A DNA stretch of 64,000 nt. Source: Lotus japonicus. Its lineage: Eukaryota; Streptophyta; Magnoliopsida; Fabales; Fabaceae. Under the pieces are notes generated by a model, which was not told where the DNA came from, did no database searches, and saw nothing but the letters and a program-made list of their open reading frames with translations. Positions 1 through 10,635 of the stretch are shown here, one piece after another; the first letter of the stretch is position 1; every line of letters begins with the position of its first letter. The stretch spans positions 43,958,964 through 44,022,963 of the forward strand of contig NC_080044.1 of the NCBI RefSeq assembly GCF_012489685.1. Direction: 5' to 3'. The translations under genes were made by a program, and so were the position numbers.

Positions 1-1814
1 GTGTACACCTATCTCTATTGAATTGACGAAATGATGAAGATTGAGTGTTATCATTGTTAGAAGACGAATAAAAAGTAGAGAAAAAATATATGTGTAGGAG
101 AAAAAGATTTCACAGTCTCGATCTCATCAACTTATTTATCGCCATTATGATATAAATAATACTCGAATCGCTAACATAGCATGAGAAATGGGAATGAAGC
201 GGTCATGATTGATGGCTCGCCACATGTGATATGACTGACCAGATGGGAACTCGCTTGTCAACCAACGGATCACACACCAGGCACTGGTCGCTCGCCTGGT
301 AGTGCCAGAGTCACCCAAGAGTGGTCAAATCATCTCCTGGGCATAACAGGTTCACCCAGTCCAAAACATTTATTGCAAATTATTGTCTAATGAATTTCAC
401 GTAGTGTTTAATTTCTATGAACTAACGGTGTAAATTTTTTTACACCGTTTAACTTCATTAATTGACGTGACACATCCTTGAAATCTGATTGGTAAACAAT
501 GTAAAAAAACTTTACACCGTCGGTGCATCATCATTTTTCTCTTTCACATATATTTATTTATAACCTTCCTTTTATAGGTTTTTATATTGATTATTTTGAA
601 ATATTTCAAAATCTTAAAAATTATCGAAGATCGATATTTTAAATATTAATTTTGAATTTCAAATTTAAATTTTTATTGCATATTATATTATTATTGTTTA
701 ATTTTTTTTAATCTTAAACCCTATATCTAACTTTCCTATTTTACATTTTTTTACGGTCTATTTTACATTTAAAGACATGCAAAATCATGAGTGAAATTTT
801 AAACTTCAAAATATTTTTAAATTGTTAAATTTGAATTTATGTGTGTCTAGAATTTGAAATTTCACCATGTATTCCTTACTTGGCTTATGAGCTGTTGAAT
901 GTTATTTAAAGCAACAATAAATGCTGATTTTGTTGATTATTATAATTATTAACTATATTCATATCACATAAAAATATTGGAATGTTCTCTGTTTGATTCA
1001 TATGCCATAAAAAATGGGAATATTCTCTATTTTTTCAGGGAGACAAAATGATTGTAGGGAGCAAGTGAATATATTAATATATTAATTATAATAATAGATT
1101 CACATAATTAATAAAAATAATATTAAATAAAAGAAAAATAAACATTCATTAGTAGCTTGAATCATGATTCTTAGAATTATGATGGATACATCAACTTTAC
1201 GTCATACTTGAATCAATGAGGATTGCTACACTAATATAAGAGAGACAAATAGAAGTGGATGAGATTTTGAAAAATAATACAACCATTAAAATAATTTTTT
1301 TGCCATAAATCAAAAGAACAAAAAATAAGGGGCACAAAATAGTTTAATGTTCATACATTTTATCGAATGCAACAAACATGAGTCTTATAAAATATCACAA
1401 ATTTGAAAATATGATACCGAAAAATAATTGGAATCCTTTTAATATAAATTATTAATATATTAAATTATAATTTTTGTATCTAAAATCATGGTCTGGTTAA
1501 CAATAATACTATTGATATATACTAAATTCAAAGTTTTTAAATAAAATTGATTTTTTGTGATACTCACGTTTATATTTCCTAAACATTTTTAATCAAATAA
1601 ATCAGCTTATAGTTTAAAGAATCGGAAAAGTTTGGTCATTATTACAACTTAAATTTGAATATTTTGATTTGAAAACAATAACGTCAATAAATATTCACAT
1701 AATTATAACATATTAAATAATATTATTTTTATTTCTTAACCTATTAATTAATATTTGTATAAATTTCGAAAATAATTAAAATTAAAAGTTTAATGATGGA
1801 GGAAATTTGAGAAA
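1..1814. other. AT-rich spacer without recognisable gene
   Basis: No reading frame with a recognisable product is visible here. Most of the stretch is AT-rich with many A and T runs. A short GC-richer patch lies around 200-360. A cluster of palindromes built on ACACCG lies at 424-527 and is listed separately. I see no tRNA, rRNA or LTR. Confidence 0.7.
424..527. repeat. ACACCG palindrome cluster
   Basis: An 11-bp inverted repeat, AACGGTGTAAA at 424-434 and TTTACACCGTT at 439-449, is separated by only four T residues. At 510-524 the arm recurs as TTTACACCGT followed by CGGTG, again palindromic. The spacing suggests hairpins or the end of a small degenerate inverted-repeat element. The other end is not defined, so the class is open. 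Confidence 0.45.
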
Positions 1815-1883
1815 GATAAATGTTTTTTTTTTTGGTACATGAGAAAGTTAAAAACAAAACAGAAGCAAAAAGACAAAACAAAC

Positions 1884-2462
1884 CTACCCACACCCCACCA
1901 GATTAACAACTTCAGGTGGTGGAGTACGCCACATAGAGAACTCTATCCTAAGACCCATTCCTATCTTTGCTAGAGCATCAGCAGGCAAATTAAGTTCTCT
2001 AGGCTTGTGAAGGAGGGTCACTTCCCAATCTTGATGCAGCAAATTCTTTGCTTCAGACAAAAAAGCAGCATAAGAGTAGAGATTATGAGACCTATTCTCC
2101 GAGAGAGCATCCACCACCTCCATACAATCAGAATAGCACAAGAGCTTACGGATTCCCTGCTGCCAAGCCAACCTCAAGCCTCTGATTACTGCGATTAATT
2201 CAGCAAGAAAGGCCTCACCAATTCCCTCAAAGCTAGCAAATCCCACTATCCAAACACCTTCATGATTTTGAAGAAGCCCACCACAGCTCATATGGGCTGA
2301 GCGACGGTTGAAGCTGCCATCTACATGCAGCATTGTCCACCCCGCCGGCGGTGAGGGAAAGGTCATCGGTACCTGAGGAACCATCGCAGCAGTAGCCCAC
2401 CAATCCGGGTTTGGTTTCGAAAGCACAATTTGTCGCTTAACGAATTCGAATTCGAATACCAA
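1884..2462 (-). pseudogene. LINE RNase H domain remnant
   Basis: This 192-codon frame has the plant LINE-type RNase H fold signature: LHVDGSFN near residue 46 with the first catalytic Asp, then GG...NHEG, a SEAFLAEL-like stretch (here GEAFLAEL) with the catalytic Glu, CYSDC with the next Asp, and a late NLPADALAK with the last Asp. The family is the RNase H found at the 3' end of plant L1-type LINEs, where it removes RNA from the cDNA hybrid. The first 30 or so residues are not typical of RNase H and probably come from the junction of an internal deletion. The frame overlaps the RT remnant upstream in a different frame. The motif residues are intact but the element is broken. Confidence 0.75.
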
Positions 2463-2990
2463 AAGGAAGAATTTCCTGCTTGCAGCAGGAAGGAGAACCC
2501 ATCTATAAGTAGATCTCTAGCTTTGATTATACTACGCCATGCAAGAGACACTGGACCTGTGATTTTGTACTCAACAAAGCTAGCCCCTTTCAAATAAATT
2601 TGCTGAAATTGTTGTACCCAAAGGCATGTAGGATCATTCAACATTCTCCAAACCAGCTTTCCAAGGAGAGCAACATTCCCCTTCTTAGCCTCCCTCACTC
2701 CTAAACCGCCTTTAGTCTTCACGTTAGTAACTTCTCCCCAATTCACTAAATGCCAACCTTTTTTAGCTGGGTCAGAACTCCAAATAAATTTTCTATTGAC
2801 CTGATCAATCTTATGGCACACAGAGGTTGGCAGCCATGCAACTTGCATATCATAGACCGGAAGAGAGCTTAAAACTGACTTAACTAAGCATAATTTTCCA
2901 GCCCTATTTAACATCTTCATTTTCCAAGAAGAGAGCCGACGATCAATGCGCTCAAGGACATAATTGAAGTGTCTTTTACTGCTCCAGGTA
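2363..2990 (-). pseudogene. LINE reverse transcriptase C-terminal remnant
   Basis: The frame carries the well-conserved plant LINE block after the RT palm: HFNYVLERIDRRLSSWK, then LNRAGKLCLVKSVLSSLP, FIWS, KGGLGVR and NVALLGKLVWRM. These belong to the thumb and connection part of LINE ORF2 and contain no catalytic Asp pair. Recognisable LINE similarity starts at about 2975-2990 (minus-strand reading). The upstream part of this open frame, to 3127, is only the complement of the inverted segment. The last 28 or so residues before the stop at 2363 are out of register with the RNase H frame, showing a frameshift or deletion. Confidence 0.75.
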
Positions 2991-3184
2991 ATATCTAATG
3001 CTCTCCAGGATTTTGCTATGGCTTCCGGTTTGCGAGTTAACTTGGATAAGTCCAAGATGTTCTGCTCCTCTAAGGTGTTGCGTGTGCGAAGAGAGGCTTT
3101 TACAACTTTGACATCTATAAAAGGCACCTCTAACTTGGGGAAGTATTTGGGGGTTAAGTTGTTTAAAGAACGGAGCGATAAATG
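2985..3184 (+). pseudogene. Inverted RT segment of the same LINE
   Basis: Read on the plus strand this encodes ISNALQDFAMASGLRVNLDK, then KSKMFCS and LGKYLGVKLFKER, the stretch that in plant LINE ORF2 directly precedes HFNYVLERI. It ends with R-S-D-K at 3171-3182, just where the minus-strand remnant takes up with K-R-H-F-N-Y. The two parts are therefore neighbours in an intact element and have been placed head to head. The stop comes from target DNA. It is a fragment of a larger protein and not a gene. Confidence 0.75.
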
Positions 3185-3189
3185 TTTTT

Positions 3190-3700
3190 AGTTCTGTAGT
3201 ATATTACATATATATTCTTTTCCGATGGAGAAAAAAATAGTATATTATATATATTGTTTATTCTCTAAAAAAATTAAATATGAATTATATTATATAATTA
3301 TTAAAATTCAAAATAGATTTCGTTTTCAAATTTTATAATTTACATTTGAATTTGTAAAACATGATTAAGTATATTCATTAATTTTAGGTATTACATAGAG
3401 TCACTAAATTAAATTAAAAGGCATAACCTTTTGTTAATTATGGATGTCTAAAATAGGAAATATTTTTCAAATGGTTGTCGTTTTAGAAGTTCGAGATTAT
3501 TTGTCACATCTTTTTTCATACATACCATCATTTAATATTATCTCTCACACCTACCATATCAAATTTTCGTCAATCACAATTCTCAACAACTACTTAATCA
3601 ATAATTATTATTCTATCTCTTTAATATACCATAACTTTTTAGGAGTGTTTTAGTCAAATTTTATATTAATAGATGAATTTTTAAACTGTGTGTATTACTT
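3190..3700. other. AT-rich spacer
   Basis: Only AT-rich sequence with short A and T runs is visible. A 69-codon frame at 3444-3653 has a composition of Ile, Ser, Asn and Tyr typical of random AT-rich DNA, and I do not treat it as a gene. Confidence 0.7.
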
Positions 3701-3703
3701 TAA

Positions 3704-4470
3704 GAGCATCCCCAATGAGAGTATGTAATGTCAAATACATGCTCCCACCAATATCTATTACCATTGGAGCATTTTTTTTTTGAGAACAAAGATATTTTAA
3801 TGATGAATGAGTAAAAAAAACTCATGAGAACATTCCTATCATGTAGAATGGAAAAAAAACCCACAAAACTTTGGTGCCAAAATCAACTCATGAGAGAGCC
3901 TATTAAAACCTCCCAAGGAAAAACCCAGTGGGAAAAACCCTAGAGGAGGAAAAAGAGTATTCAAACAAAAGCTAAGCACCAAATATACCTAACAAAAACT
4001 AAACAAAACCACCCCCTACAAAAAGCATTAGCAGCAAACAATAAAGAAATAGAAAGATCAGCTCCAATGACATGTACTTCCTGCTAGTTGACAAAACTGC
4101 ACGAAGTCTCAAACTTGATTTTTTTTTTGGGTAAGCATTTAAAATTTGATTATAATAGCCAGTAAATCTCCACCTCCAAAAATAAGCCTGGCATTCCACT
4201 TTCCATTGAAGCATATTTTTAATTCCAACATGGCTAGTGAGGGTATGTGAGAGTGGATACTCAATTTAGTCATGAAAAGTGTGTTTGCATTTATCATTGC
4301 TTAATGTAAAAGATTTAAATAAAACTTGCAATTAATAAAATTATTTTTTTGTATAAACTTTTAAGAGTTGGAGTAAGAATATATAAAATGATGTAGATGA
4401 TGTGACATTATTGGAAGTTGTAAAAAGTAAAATGTAAATAATTTAGTGAATATCATGGTTAAAGATGCTC
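3704..4470. mobile_element. Candidate MITE with GAGCATC inverted ends
   Basis: The left end GAGCATCCCCAAT at 3704 matches the reverse complement of the right end, GAGCATCTTTAAC at 4470. Both ends are flanked by TAA (3701-3703 and 4471-4473), a 3-bp target duplication as in PIF/Harbinger-type MITEs. Without the secondary retroposon inside it the element would be about 330 bp. It contains no transposase. Terminal match is 7 perfect bases plus partial matches, so the family assignment is tentative. Confidence 0.55.
3773..4202 (-). mobile_element. Retroposed LINE-like 3' fragment inside the MITE
   Basis: A T run at 3773-3781 looks like a minus-strand poly(A) tail. Imperfect 12-bp direct repeats flank the insert: CCATTGGAGCAT at 3761-3772 and CCATTGAAGCAT at 4203-4214. 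The body contains CCCAGTGGGAAAAACCC and similar text common near the 3' ends of plant LINEs. About 430 bp long with no conserved protein domain, it is either a strongly 5'-truncated LINE or a SINE-like copy. Confidence 0.55.
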
Positions 4471-5024
4471 TAAACAAACATCATTTTGAAATGCAGGGTG
4501 TAATAAATAACATTGAATATGATAATAAATTTTTGAGTGTTGTATTTCGAGATTTTACATTAATTAGAAATCATGGTTAATTTGATATTTTTTAGGTAAG
4601 GTGTTGTTTGCTGACTAATTTAAAATTATATATATATATATATATATCTATCATATATTTCGTTTTTTATATATTATTTTTTTAATATTCAATTTCAAAT
4701 TTTCTTGGGTTGAATAAAAAATCTTGAAGAAGAAAATTAAAAAATCAAATAAAAAATTACTTAAAATTAAATAGAAGAAGAAAAGTAAACATGCATAAAG
4801 AGAGATGTGATGTGATGAAAATCACATCTGCAAATCAAATAAAAAAAGAATCAAAATCTTTTGGAGTAAAAATTAGATTTGAAGGGATAGTAAGTCAAAT
4901 ACATTTTTTTTGAGAAATCAAATACAATAGAATTCAGTGTTAATCGTCATTGTGTAAAAACTCATGTTTCTCCTCGAACACCTACGATCACATTCAATAA
5001 GTTAGGCTGCCAAGAAGTTATTTA
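4471..5024. other. AT-rich spacer left of element A
   Basis: No gene is visible. A TA dinucleotide run lies at 4627-4647. A block around 4795-4850 (GAGATGTGATGTGATG and following) has a weak likeness to 41800-41860 on the other side of element A, so a small older repeat may be present. The last five bases, ATTTA at 5020-5024, are the left target duplication of element A. Confidence 0.65.
4627..4647. repeat. TA microsatellite
   Basis: About ten uninterrupted TA units in AT-rich spacer DNA. Confidence 0.9.
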
Positions 5025-6384
5025 TGAGATGCAATAAAGTAACACAAGAAATAGGGGTTTGAATTGTGTTCTTGAAAATTACTTTTTAAAACTTTGTTTT
5101 ATGAAAAGAATATTAGTTCTTAGGCAAAACGTTTAAGAGTGACTCTTCACAAACTGTTTAGTGCAGCAGAAGTAAAACAGTAAACAGAACAACACGATAA
5201 GCACACAGAGATTTATACTGGTTCACCCTAAACGATTGGGCTACGTCCAGTACTTGACCACCACCAAGATTTTCACTAGCAAGTATCAAGGACTTCTCCA
5301 ATACAAGTATTATCCAGGACTTCTCCAAGTATTATCACGGACTTCTCCAAGTATTCTGCAGGACTCCTCCAATAAGTATTGTACATCACTTCTCCTAAAT
5401 CTTACAAAGATTTATGATACTCTACAATGGTTCTCTTCTTTCAAGAGTGAGGGTAGAGACTTTATGGCACTGAAACTCTAAGTGTTTGGGTTCAGATTTG
5501 ACTATTGAATTCACTTCAGAGTTACTACAATAGTGTGAAGAGAATAAAAGATGTGACTCTTTTAAGGTACGAGGTTTTCTCTTCCACTGGGCAGAATTTA
5601 TGACTTGTGTTTGACACTTGGGAATATCTGCTCAAGCTTTGAATGCTGTTGAGAAGTTTGAATATGAATGCTTGAATGCTTGGATTCTCAGAGTTAATTC
5701 TTGTTTTCTTCAGATCTTCAAGGATCTATTAAATACTTTCTTGCTAGTGTTGTAGCCGTTGTGAGACACAATCCAACCGTTGAGATAGCCGTTGAGTTTT
5801 GATATCGGACCGTTGATTCAATTGGCTTGGTTGGTAGCTTCATTAAATGTTACTTCTGAAGCAAGTCTAGCCTTTAGCTTGAAAGGTGATGTTTGTCAGC
5901 TAGTAGGTGGTGATAGACTTTGGGCTACTTTTCAGATAAGAGACAATTTGGCAATTTGATGTTGACGGCTTGTACTTTTCCTCGTTGGTCAGCGTGCCTG
6001 TTGCTAAAGCAAGGTTTGTCTTCATCTGATTTAGTTTGAATGAAATTCAAGTGATTGTCATAAGATTTGAATGTGAGACGACTGGTTGAAATCAAACTGA
6101 GTCTTTGGCGCTCAAAATATTGCTTGAAATATCTGACTGATGATGTGTCATTGAACGATCAGAACTTTCAACTAGGGTACAGTAGTTGCAAGGTTCCTTC
6201 TTTTCCCGGAGAAAAAACTTTCTTCTTAATAAGTGACAGAACGTTGAGGCGTGTGATATAGAGCCAAGTTTCTCCTGTAATTAAGAATGTTATCAGTGAA
6301 TAAATTTTCAAAGAAACTTCTATTATAAAATTGTTATGATCAAAATAAGATTTTAAAAACGTTATGATGCATTTGAACTTAACA
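5025..6384 (-). repeat. Element A, 3' LTR (left copy)
   Basis: This LTR matches 39677-41036 along its whole length, with a scatter of substitutions visible by eye (for example near 5070 and 5150), so this pair is older than the LTR pairs of B1 and D1. It contains short tandem repeats at 5290-5395. The left flank is ATTTA, and the right flank is the polypurine tract (minus strand). Confidence 0.92.
5290..5395. repeat. Tandem GGACTTCTCC repeats in LTR of A
   Basis: About five units built on GGACTTCTCCAAGTATT, 20-28 bp apart and imperfect, lie in the same place as in the other LTR (39942-40047). Both LTRs carry them, so they were present before insertion. Confidence 0.75.
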
Positions 6385-6398
6385 ATCTCCCCCTTTTT
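6385..6398 (-). promoter_or_regulatory. Polypurine tract of element A
   Basis: Read on the minus strand this is AAAAAGGGGGAGAT, directly before the TG of the 3' LTR. It is the expected primer for plus-strand DNA synthesis. More tracts with the core AGGGGGAG lie further upstream at about 6440-6740. Confidence 0.8.
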
Positions 6399-6511
6399 GA
6401 TAATGACAATTTTTATAGAAAGAGGTAATTGAAATGATAAACTCCCCCTGAGTTTAATAAGATTTTCAAAAAAAATTTTGAGCTTGAGAGTTTGAAAAAG
6501 AATTTAAAATT

Positions 6512-6706
6512 CTAAGTGTCCTCCCCCTAAGATTGATAGTGCTTGTGTACTCCCCCTAAGATTGATAGTACTTTACGTTTGATAGCACTTAGCACCTAAT
6601 TAAAATCTTCTAAGTGTACTCCCCCTAAGATTGATAGTGCTTGTGTACTCCCCCTAAGATTGATAGTACTTTACGTTTGATAGCACTTAGCACCTAATTA
6701 AAATCC
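6512..6706. repeat. 98-bp tandem duplication carrying polypurine tracts
   Basis: Two near-perfect units of 98 bp (6512-6609 and 6610 to about 6706). Each holds two CTCCCCCTAAG cores, which on the element strand are CTTAGGGGGAG. The duplication therefore raises the number of polypurine-like tracts before the 3' LTR by two. Confidence 0.85.
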
Positions 6707-6885
6707 TTCATCCTAACTCTTTCTCTCTTCTCCCCCTTTGGCATTATTAAAAAGAAACATGCATGGAGAAATGATATAGCATTTATAAGAGAATTAGAGT
6801 ACGATAGATAGAAGTTGCAAGAAATTAAAGTGCAAATTGTTCAGAAATTTAAACAACATAGGACGATAAGGAGAGAAATTGGCCA

Positions 6886-9800
6886 TTAGCCAAAACGATT
6901 CAGGAGCAGGTCAATCTTGGAAGCCAGATCATAGAAGAGGTTGTTCATATGATTCTTGTGATCTTCAAAGTCGCTCCGGCGAACAAATTGAGCCTCCAGA
7001 GGTTGCTCCATGTTCCCTTGTTTATGCCCTTAATCATTGTCAGCATCAGAAAGAGTGAGATCTTCTTCAGCACTTGCATTGTTCAGCGGAGCTGAACATT
7101 TACCTTCATCATGAAGCTTGCCTTTCCCTTTGATAATGTGAAGTTTTTCTGGATGCAGGAGAATTTCTGGAATGTTCCTTGGCAGCAGAATATAGACCCA
7201 GTTCCCCAAGACAATGATTAAAGCAGTGACTCTGTTCACGAGAGAGTAGGACATTGTACCAACATATCCTTCAGTGGCACAAACTTGCCATTCATTCCAG
7301 TCCGGTACCTTGCTGGCTTCCAAGTGAAACTTGTAGCCAACTTCTGAAGGTTTCTTCCATGAGAAGGACACGAAACGGTTTGGTGATTTTTCAATCTTCA
7401 TAACCAGTCTCTCTTGAAAGGCGTTGGCAGGTGCCTTGTACGATCCTGTAGTGCGTCTGCGTTTAATGGCAGAGGACACTCACTTGAGAAAGGATGCAGA
7501 TATTGCCTGGCTTAGAGTTGTGATTGGGAGGGCTTTCAAGTGTTGAACCTTGTTGATGCTTTTGGAAGGGTTGATCTATTGGAGTAGTCAGGGTTAATGG
7601 AAAGAAGTTGAACAATTGGGACCTTGGTGTGGCTTTTTCAACAATGTGTTCCTCATCAGAGGAATCCATAGTGGTGACAGGAGAGAATTTAGGTGAACTG
7701 TGATCAGTGGGATTCACAGTGAGTTCTTCTTGGTTCAGGGTAAGGGAGAGTGATTTTGGTGAGTGGTGTGGTTGAGGTGAAGTGGTGTTGTGGTGAGGGT
7801 CATATGAATCATCAAATAATGAATTAACAAATTCTTGATTTGAGATTTCTGCGTTTACCTCATTGTGTGGAAAGTTGATGTCCATGGTTTTGGCAATGGT
7901 GTTGTGAATGAGGAGATCTTCATCATTGACTGGTTCATCAGGTTCATTGGCTAGAATTTTCCGTTTGTTGTAGGTGGGTTGCTGAACTGGTATAGTGGAT
8001 TCACCATCATATTGCTTCCTTAAGCGTTTAAGCTTCTTCTTAGGTTCTGTAGATTTGCCAGCAGGAGATCTTTGCCCAGATCTTGTTCTGGAAGCAATTG
8101 GATTGGAGCCAGTCTGTACAGGAACCCCGCCTTTAGTGATTTTGATTGAACGTTCCTTAGTGCGTACCTTTGACTAGGGGTGAGCAAAAATATCCAATCC
8201 GACCCATACCCGATAAAACCGAATCAATTTTATCATTGCGGGTGGGTCGGGTCGAATTTCGGTTTGTTTCGGAGTGAAAAAACAGGTAGAAACGGTTGTT
8301 AACGGTCGGTTTCGGGTGGGCAATATTAAAACCAACGGAACTCGAACCGACCCGAGGTGTTAATTTATTTATTTTCACGTGATGAGCCGGCCTTACAACT
8401 GTCACACTAGGACTAGGCTGTGATTGATCAGTGTGAAGTGATACACTTGAGAGTCTTTCACGTGACTGCAACAAGCTATACAATATACAATACTATTTTT
8501 CAATGCTTTATGTGCATAGTACACATAGCTTTTTTTTCTTCAGCAAGCTATTCACACAACATAGCTTCTTCTTTCTGTCATACTAGGCTCACTACTCACA
8601 ACATAGGTTCTACTTTCTGTCATACTAGGCTCACGTGACATAAAAAAAAAATTAAAAGGTATGAGAAATAAATCAAATACCCTCACCGGTCATCAATTAA
8701 TCACTTCATCTTCTTAATACCAATTTTTGATTGTCCTTCTCTTGCTCTCCTCCTCCGGCCACAGTGCCACTGCCACTACCACTTCGGTCCACCGCCATTC
8801 TTTTCCCTCTCCCCTTCCCCTTCCTGGCCGCACCCATTCTGCTCTCCACAACTCTATTTTCTCCCTTGCCTCATCTAGGGAACACCATTGTTAATCATCA
8901 TTGAACAAAAAACCATGCAAGATGAGAGCTGTACCATCTCTAATGGTGGAGACACTGCAACGGCCGCCGCTAAATTGTCTTAGTCATGGAACACAACCTC
9001 TCCACCAAGCTCTACAATACCCGTTCTAACCGACCCGCACAACCCGCTCATCAACTCAACCCGCACCCGAGATACCCGAGGCTTCCAACGGTCGGAAATG
9101 GGTTGATATATGCTTGATTCAAACCCGTCAAAACCCAATATGATACACCCGAGCCCGCCCGAACCCGCCCGATGCTCAGCCCTACCTTTGACACTTCCCT
9201 GGACTGTTCCGGCTCGTCCTCAAGGAACGGTGCAATTCGCAAAGCAGGATTTACAGATCTCTTGCTTGGAACGGTGCTTGCTTGTGCATCCAGTGCCTTC
9301 AAGGTTTTCACCTTCTTTTTAATTCCCTTGTTTTCTTGTTCTCTTTCTCTTTCAGCTCTTCTCTTTTTGGTCAGGAACTCATTAGGAACTTCTGAATCAT
9401 CATACTCAATGTTCATCTTTCCTACATCTCCTAGCTTGATAGGAGTGGGCCAGATGATGTCATCCTCTATCCTTTCTTCCTTGTTTGCCAGGAAATCCTT
9501 AGTGATTCCTTTCTTCTCAAAGATAACAGTTAGTAGAGACCCAAAAGGAAGAAATCCCTTTCCCATATCCAGAAAGTTGATCAAATAGTTCCAGATTAAG
9601 TGAGCCGGATTCACCTTCACTCTTTTCATAATCTTGTAAATTGCATACCTTGCATGTGCATTGACATGTCCTCTTGCACCATCCTTGGGAAGAACCACCT
9701 TGCTAATCATAGCGTTTGTGAATTTGAGCTCATCCCTGAGATTGCTCACTTCCACTAGTAAAGGATCTTCCAGATCTTTCCAGATCCACCAGTAGTCTGC

Positions 9801-10268
9801 TATCTTTGACCACCAAGAGGGAGTGTATCTCTCACCATCCTTTAGACTGACATTGAGAGCCTCTGCAACATCTTGCAGGGTGACATCAATGATTCTGTTG
9901 AAGGCCCTTGACTTGATTGTTTCACGATTCTTCACCACAGCGCAGTCATAAAATTCTTTTAGAAGAGGCACATAAACTTCGCGTTGTGCAACATTGTATA
10001 CTGCTTCCCAGTCTTGATATAGAAGGTCTGGAAGTCCATCCATCTTCACACATGTGAACAGCTTCATATCAAGGTATCTTGGTGTAACAAGAGTATTATC
10101 ACCCAGCTTCTCTGTCTTTACGACACCTATTCCCTTGTTCTGAACAGATCGATACAGGTTGATCTTCTCAGATCTTTTCCTTAGAATCTCCATTTCAATC
10201 TGTGAATGGGGTGCCTTTCCACCTTTCTTAGAAGGGGCCTTAGCGGCGGTTGCAAGAACTCCGGCCAT
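6886..10268 (-). pseudogene. Element A third ORF ('env-like'), broken
   Basis: The ORF opens at MAGVLATAAKAP (10268). I prefer this to the upstream Met at 10427, because the residues before it are of low complexity and the related ORFs start at the same place relative to the domain. Residues about 75-230 (LYQDWEAVYNV, VPLLKEFYDCA, VTLQDVAEALNV) resemble the domain called putative plant transposon protein. A hAT element at 8175-9184 interrupts it. Beyond the insert the frame continues through basic Lys/Arg-rich and Ser/Pro-rich stretches. A frameshift lies near 7470 and a stop at 7030. The likely original C-terminus, beginning MEQPLEAQF, ends at 6886. Calling it an envelope gene is a convention: I see no signal peptide or transmembrane segment. 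Its function is unknown. Confidence 0.7.
8175..9184. mobile_element. Non-autonomous hAT element
   Basis: The ends are TAGGGGTGAGCA (8175) and, as reverse complement of the right end, TAGGGCTGAGCA (9184): 11 of 12 match. They are flanked by a perfect 8-bp duplication, CCTTTGAC (8167-8174 and 9185-9192), which is diagnostic of hAT superfamily transposition. The ends are rich in GACCCG and CCCGAACC repeats. No transposase frame with hAT dimerisation motifs is visible in the 1010 bp. It interrupts the third ORF of element A and so is younger than A. Confidence 0.9.
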
Positions 10269-10635
10269 TAGGTTTTGGAGGAGAGAAAATTTGCAGAGAG
10301 GAAGTTTTCTTTTCTTGGAGGAGAGAGAGTGTGTTTTGCAAATGAGATAGCGTGAGGTAGATTGAGAAAATCTTGGATAGATATGCTGATTTGGAATATG
10401 GAATGGCGGTTTTGGAAGGAAGTGCAAAAGGTAGTTTTTCTTGAAAGGAGAAAATATTAAACAAATGGGTTGTGGTTACACGCGCGATAAAAGCTGACAG
10501 AGTAACTGTTGAGCATTGAATGTGATGTGACTTTTCAGAAAAGAACTGTTAAAGCACGTGCCACGGATATGACGACGTTGAACTTTTCACAATATCGATT
10601 TCCATGAGTCACTGAACAATAGTGATAGAAACATT
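10269..10635 (-). other. Element A spacer between pol and third ORF (third-ORF side)
   Basis: Non-coding internal DNA of A upstream of its third ORF. It ends in ACATT (10631-10635), the left target duplication of C1, and continues beyond C1 at 34729. I see no clear promoter. Confidence 0.65.

Larger units (their letters stand above)
1815..3184 (-). mobile_element. 5'-inverted truncated LINE with target duplication
   Basis: The element reads on the minus strand: an 11-base T run at 1823-1833 is its poly(A) tail, preceded by GATAAATG at 1815-1822. The same GATAAATG lies at the far end, 3177-3184, and is the likely target-site duplication. The RNase H and RT C-terminal parts are on the minus strand, but the next upstream part of RT (about 2985-3180) is on the plus strand. 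This is the arrangement expected from twin priming during LINE integration. The zinc-binding region normally between RT and RNase H is missing, so there is also an internal deletion. The copy is non-functional. Confidence 0.8.

Noticed and set aside
3444..3653. 69-codon frame in AT-rich spacer
   Set aside because: Composition fits random AT-rich DNA and there is no motif.
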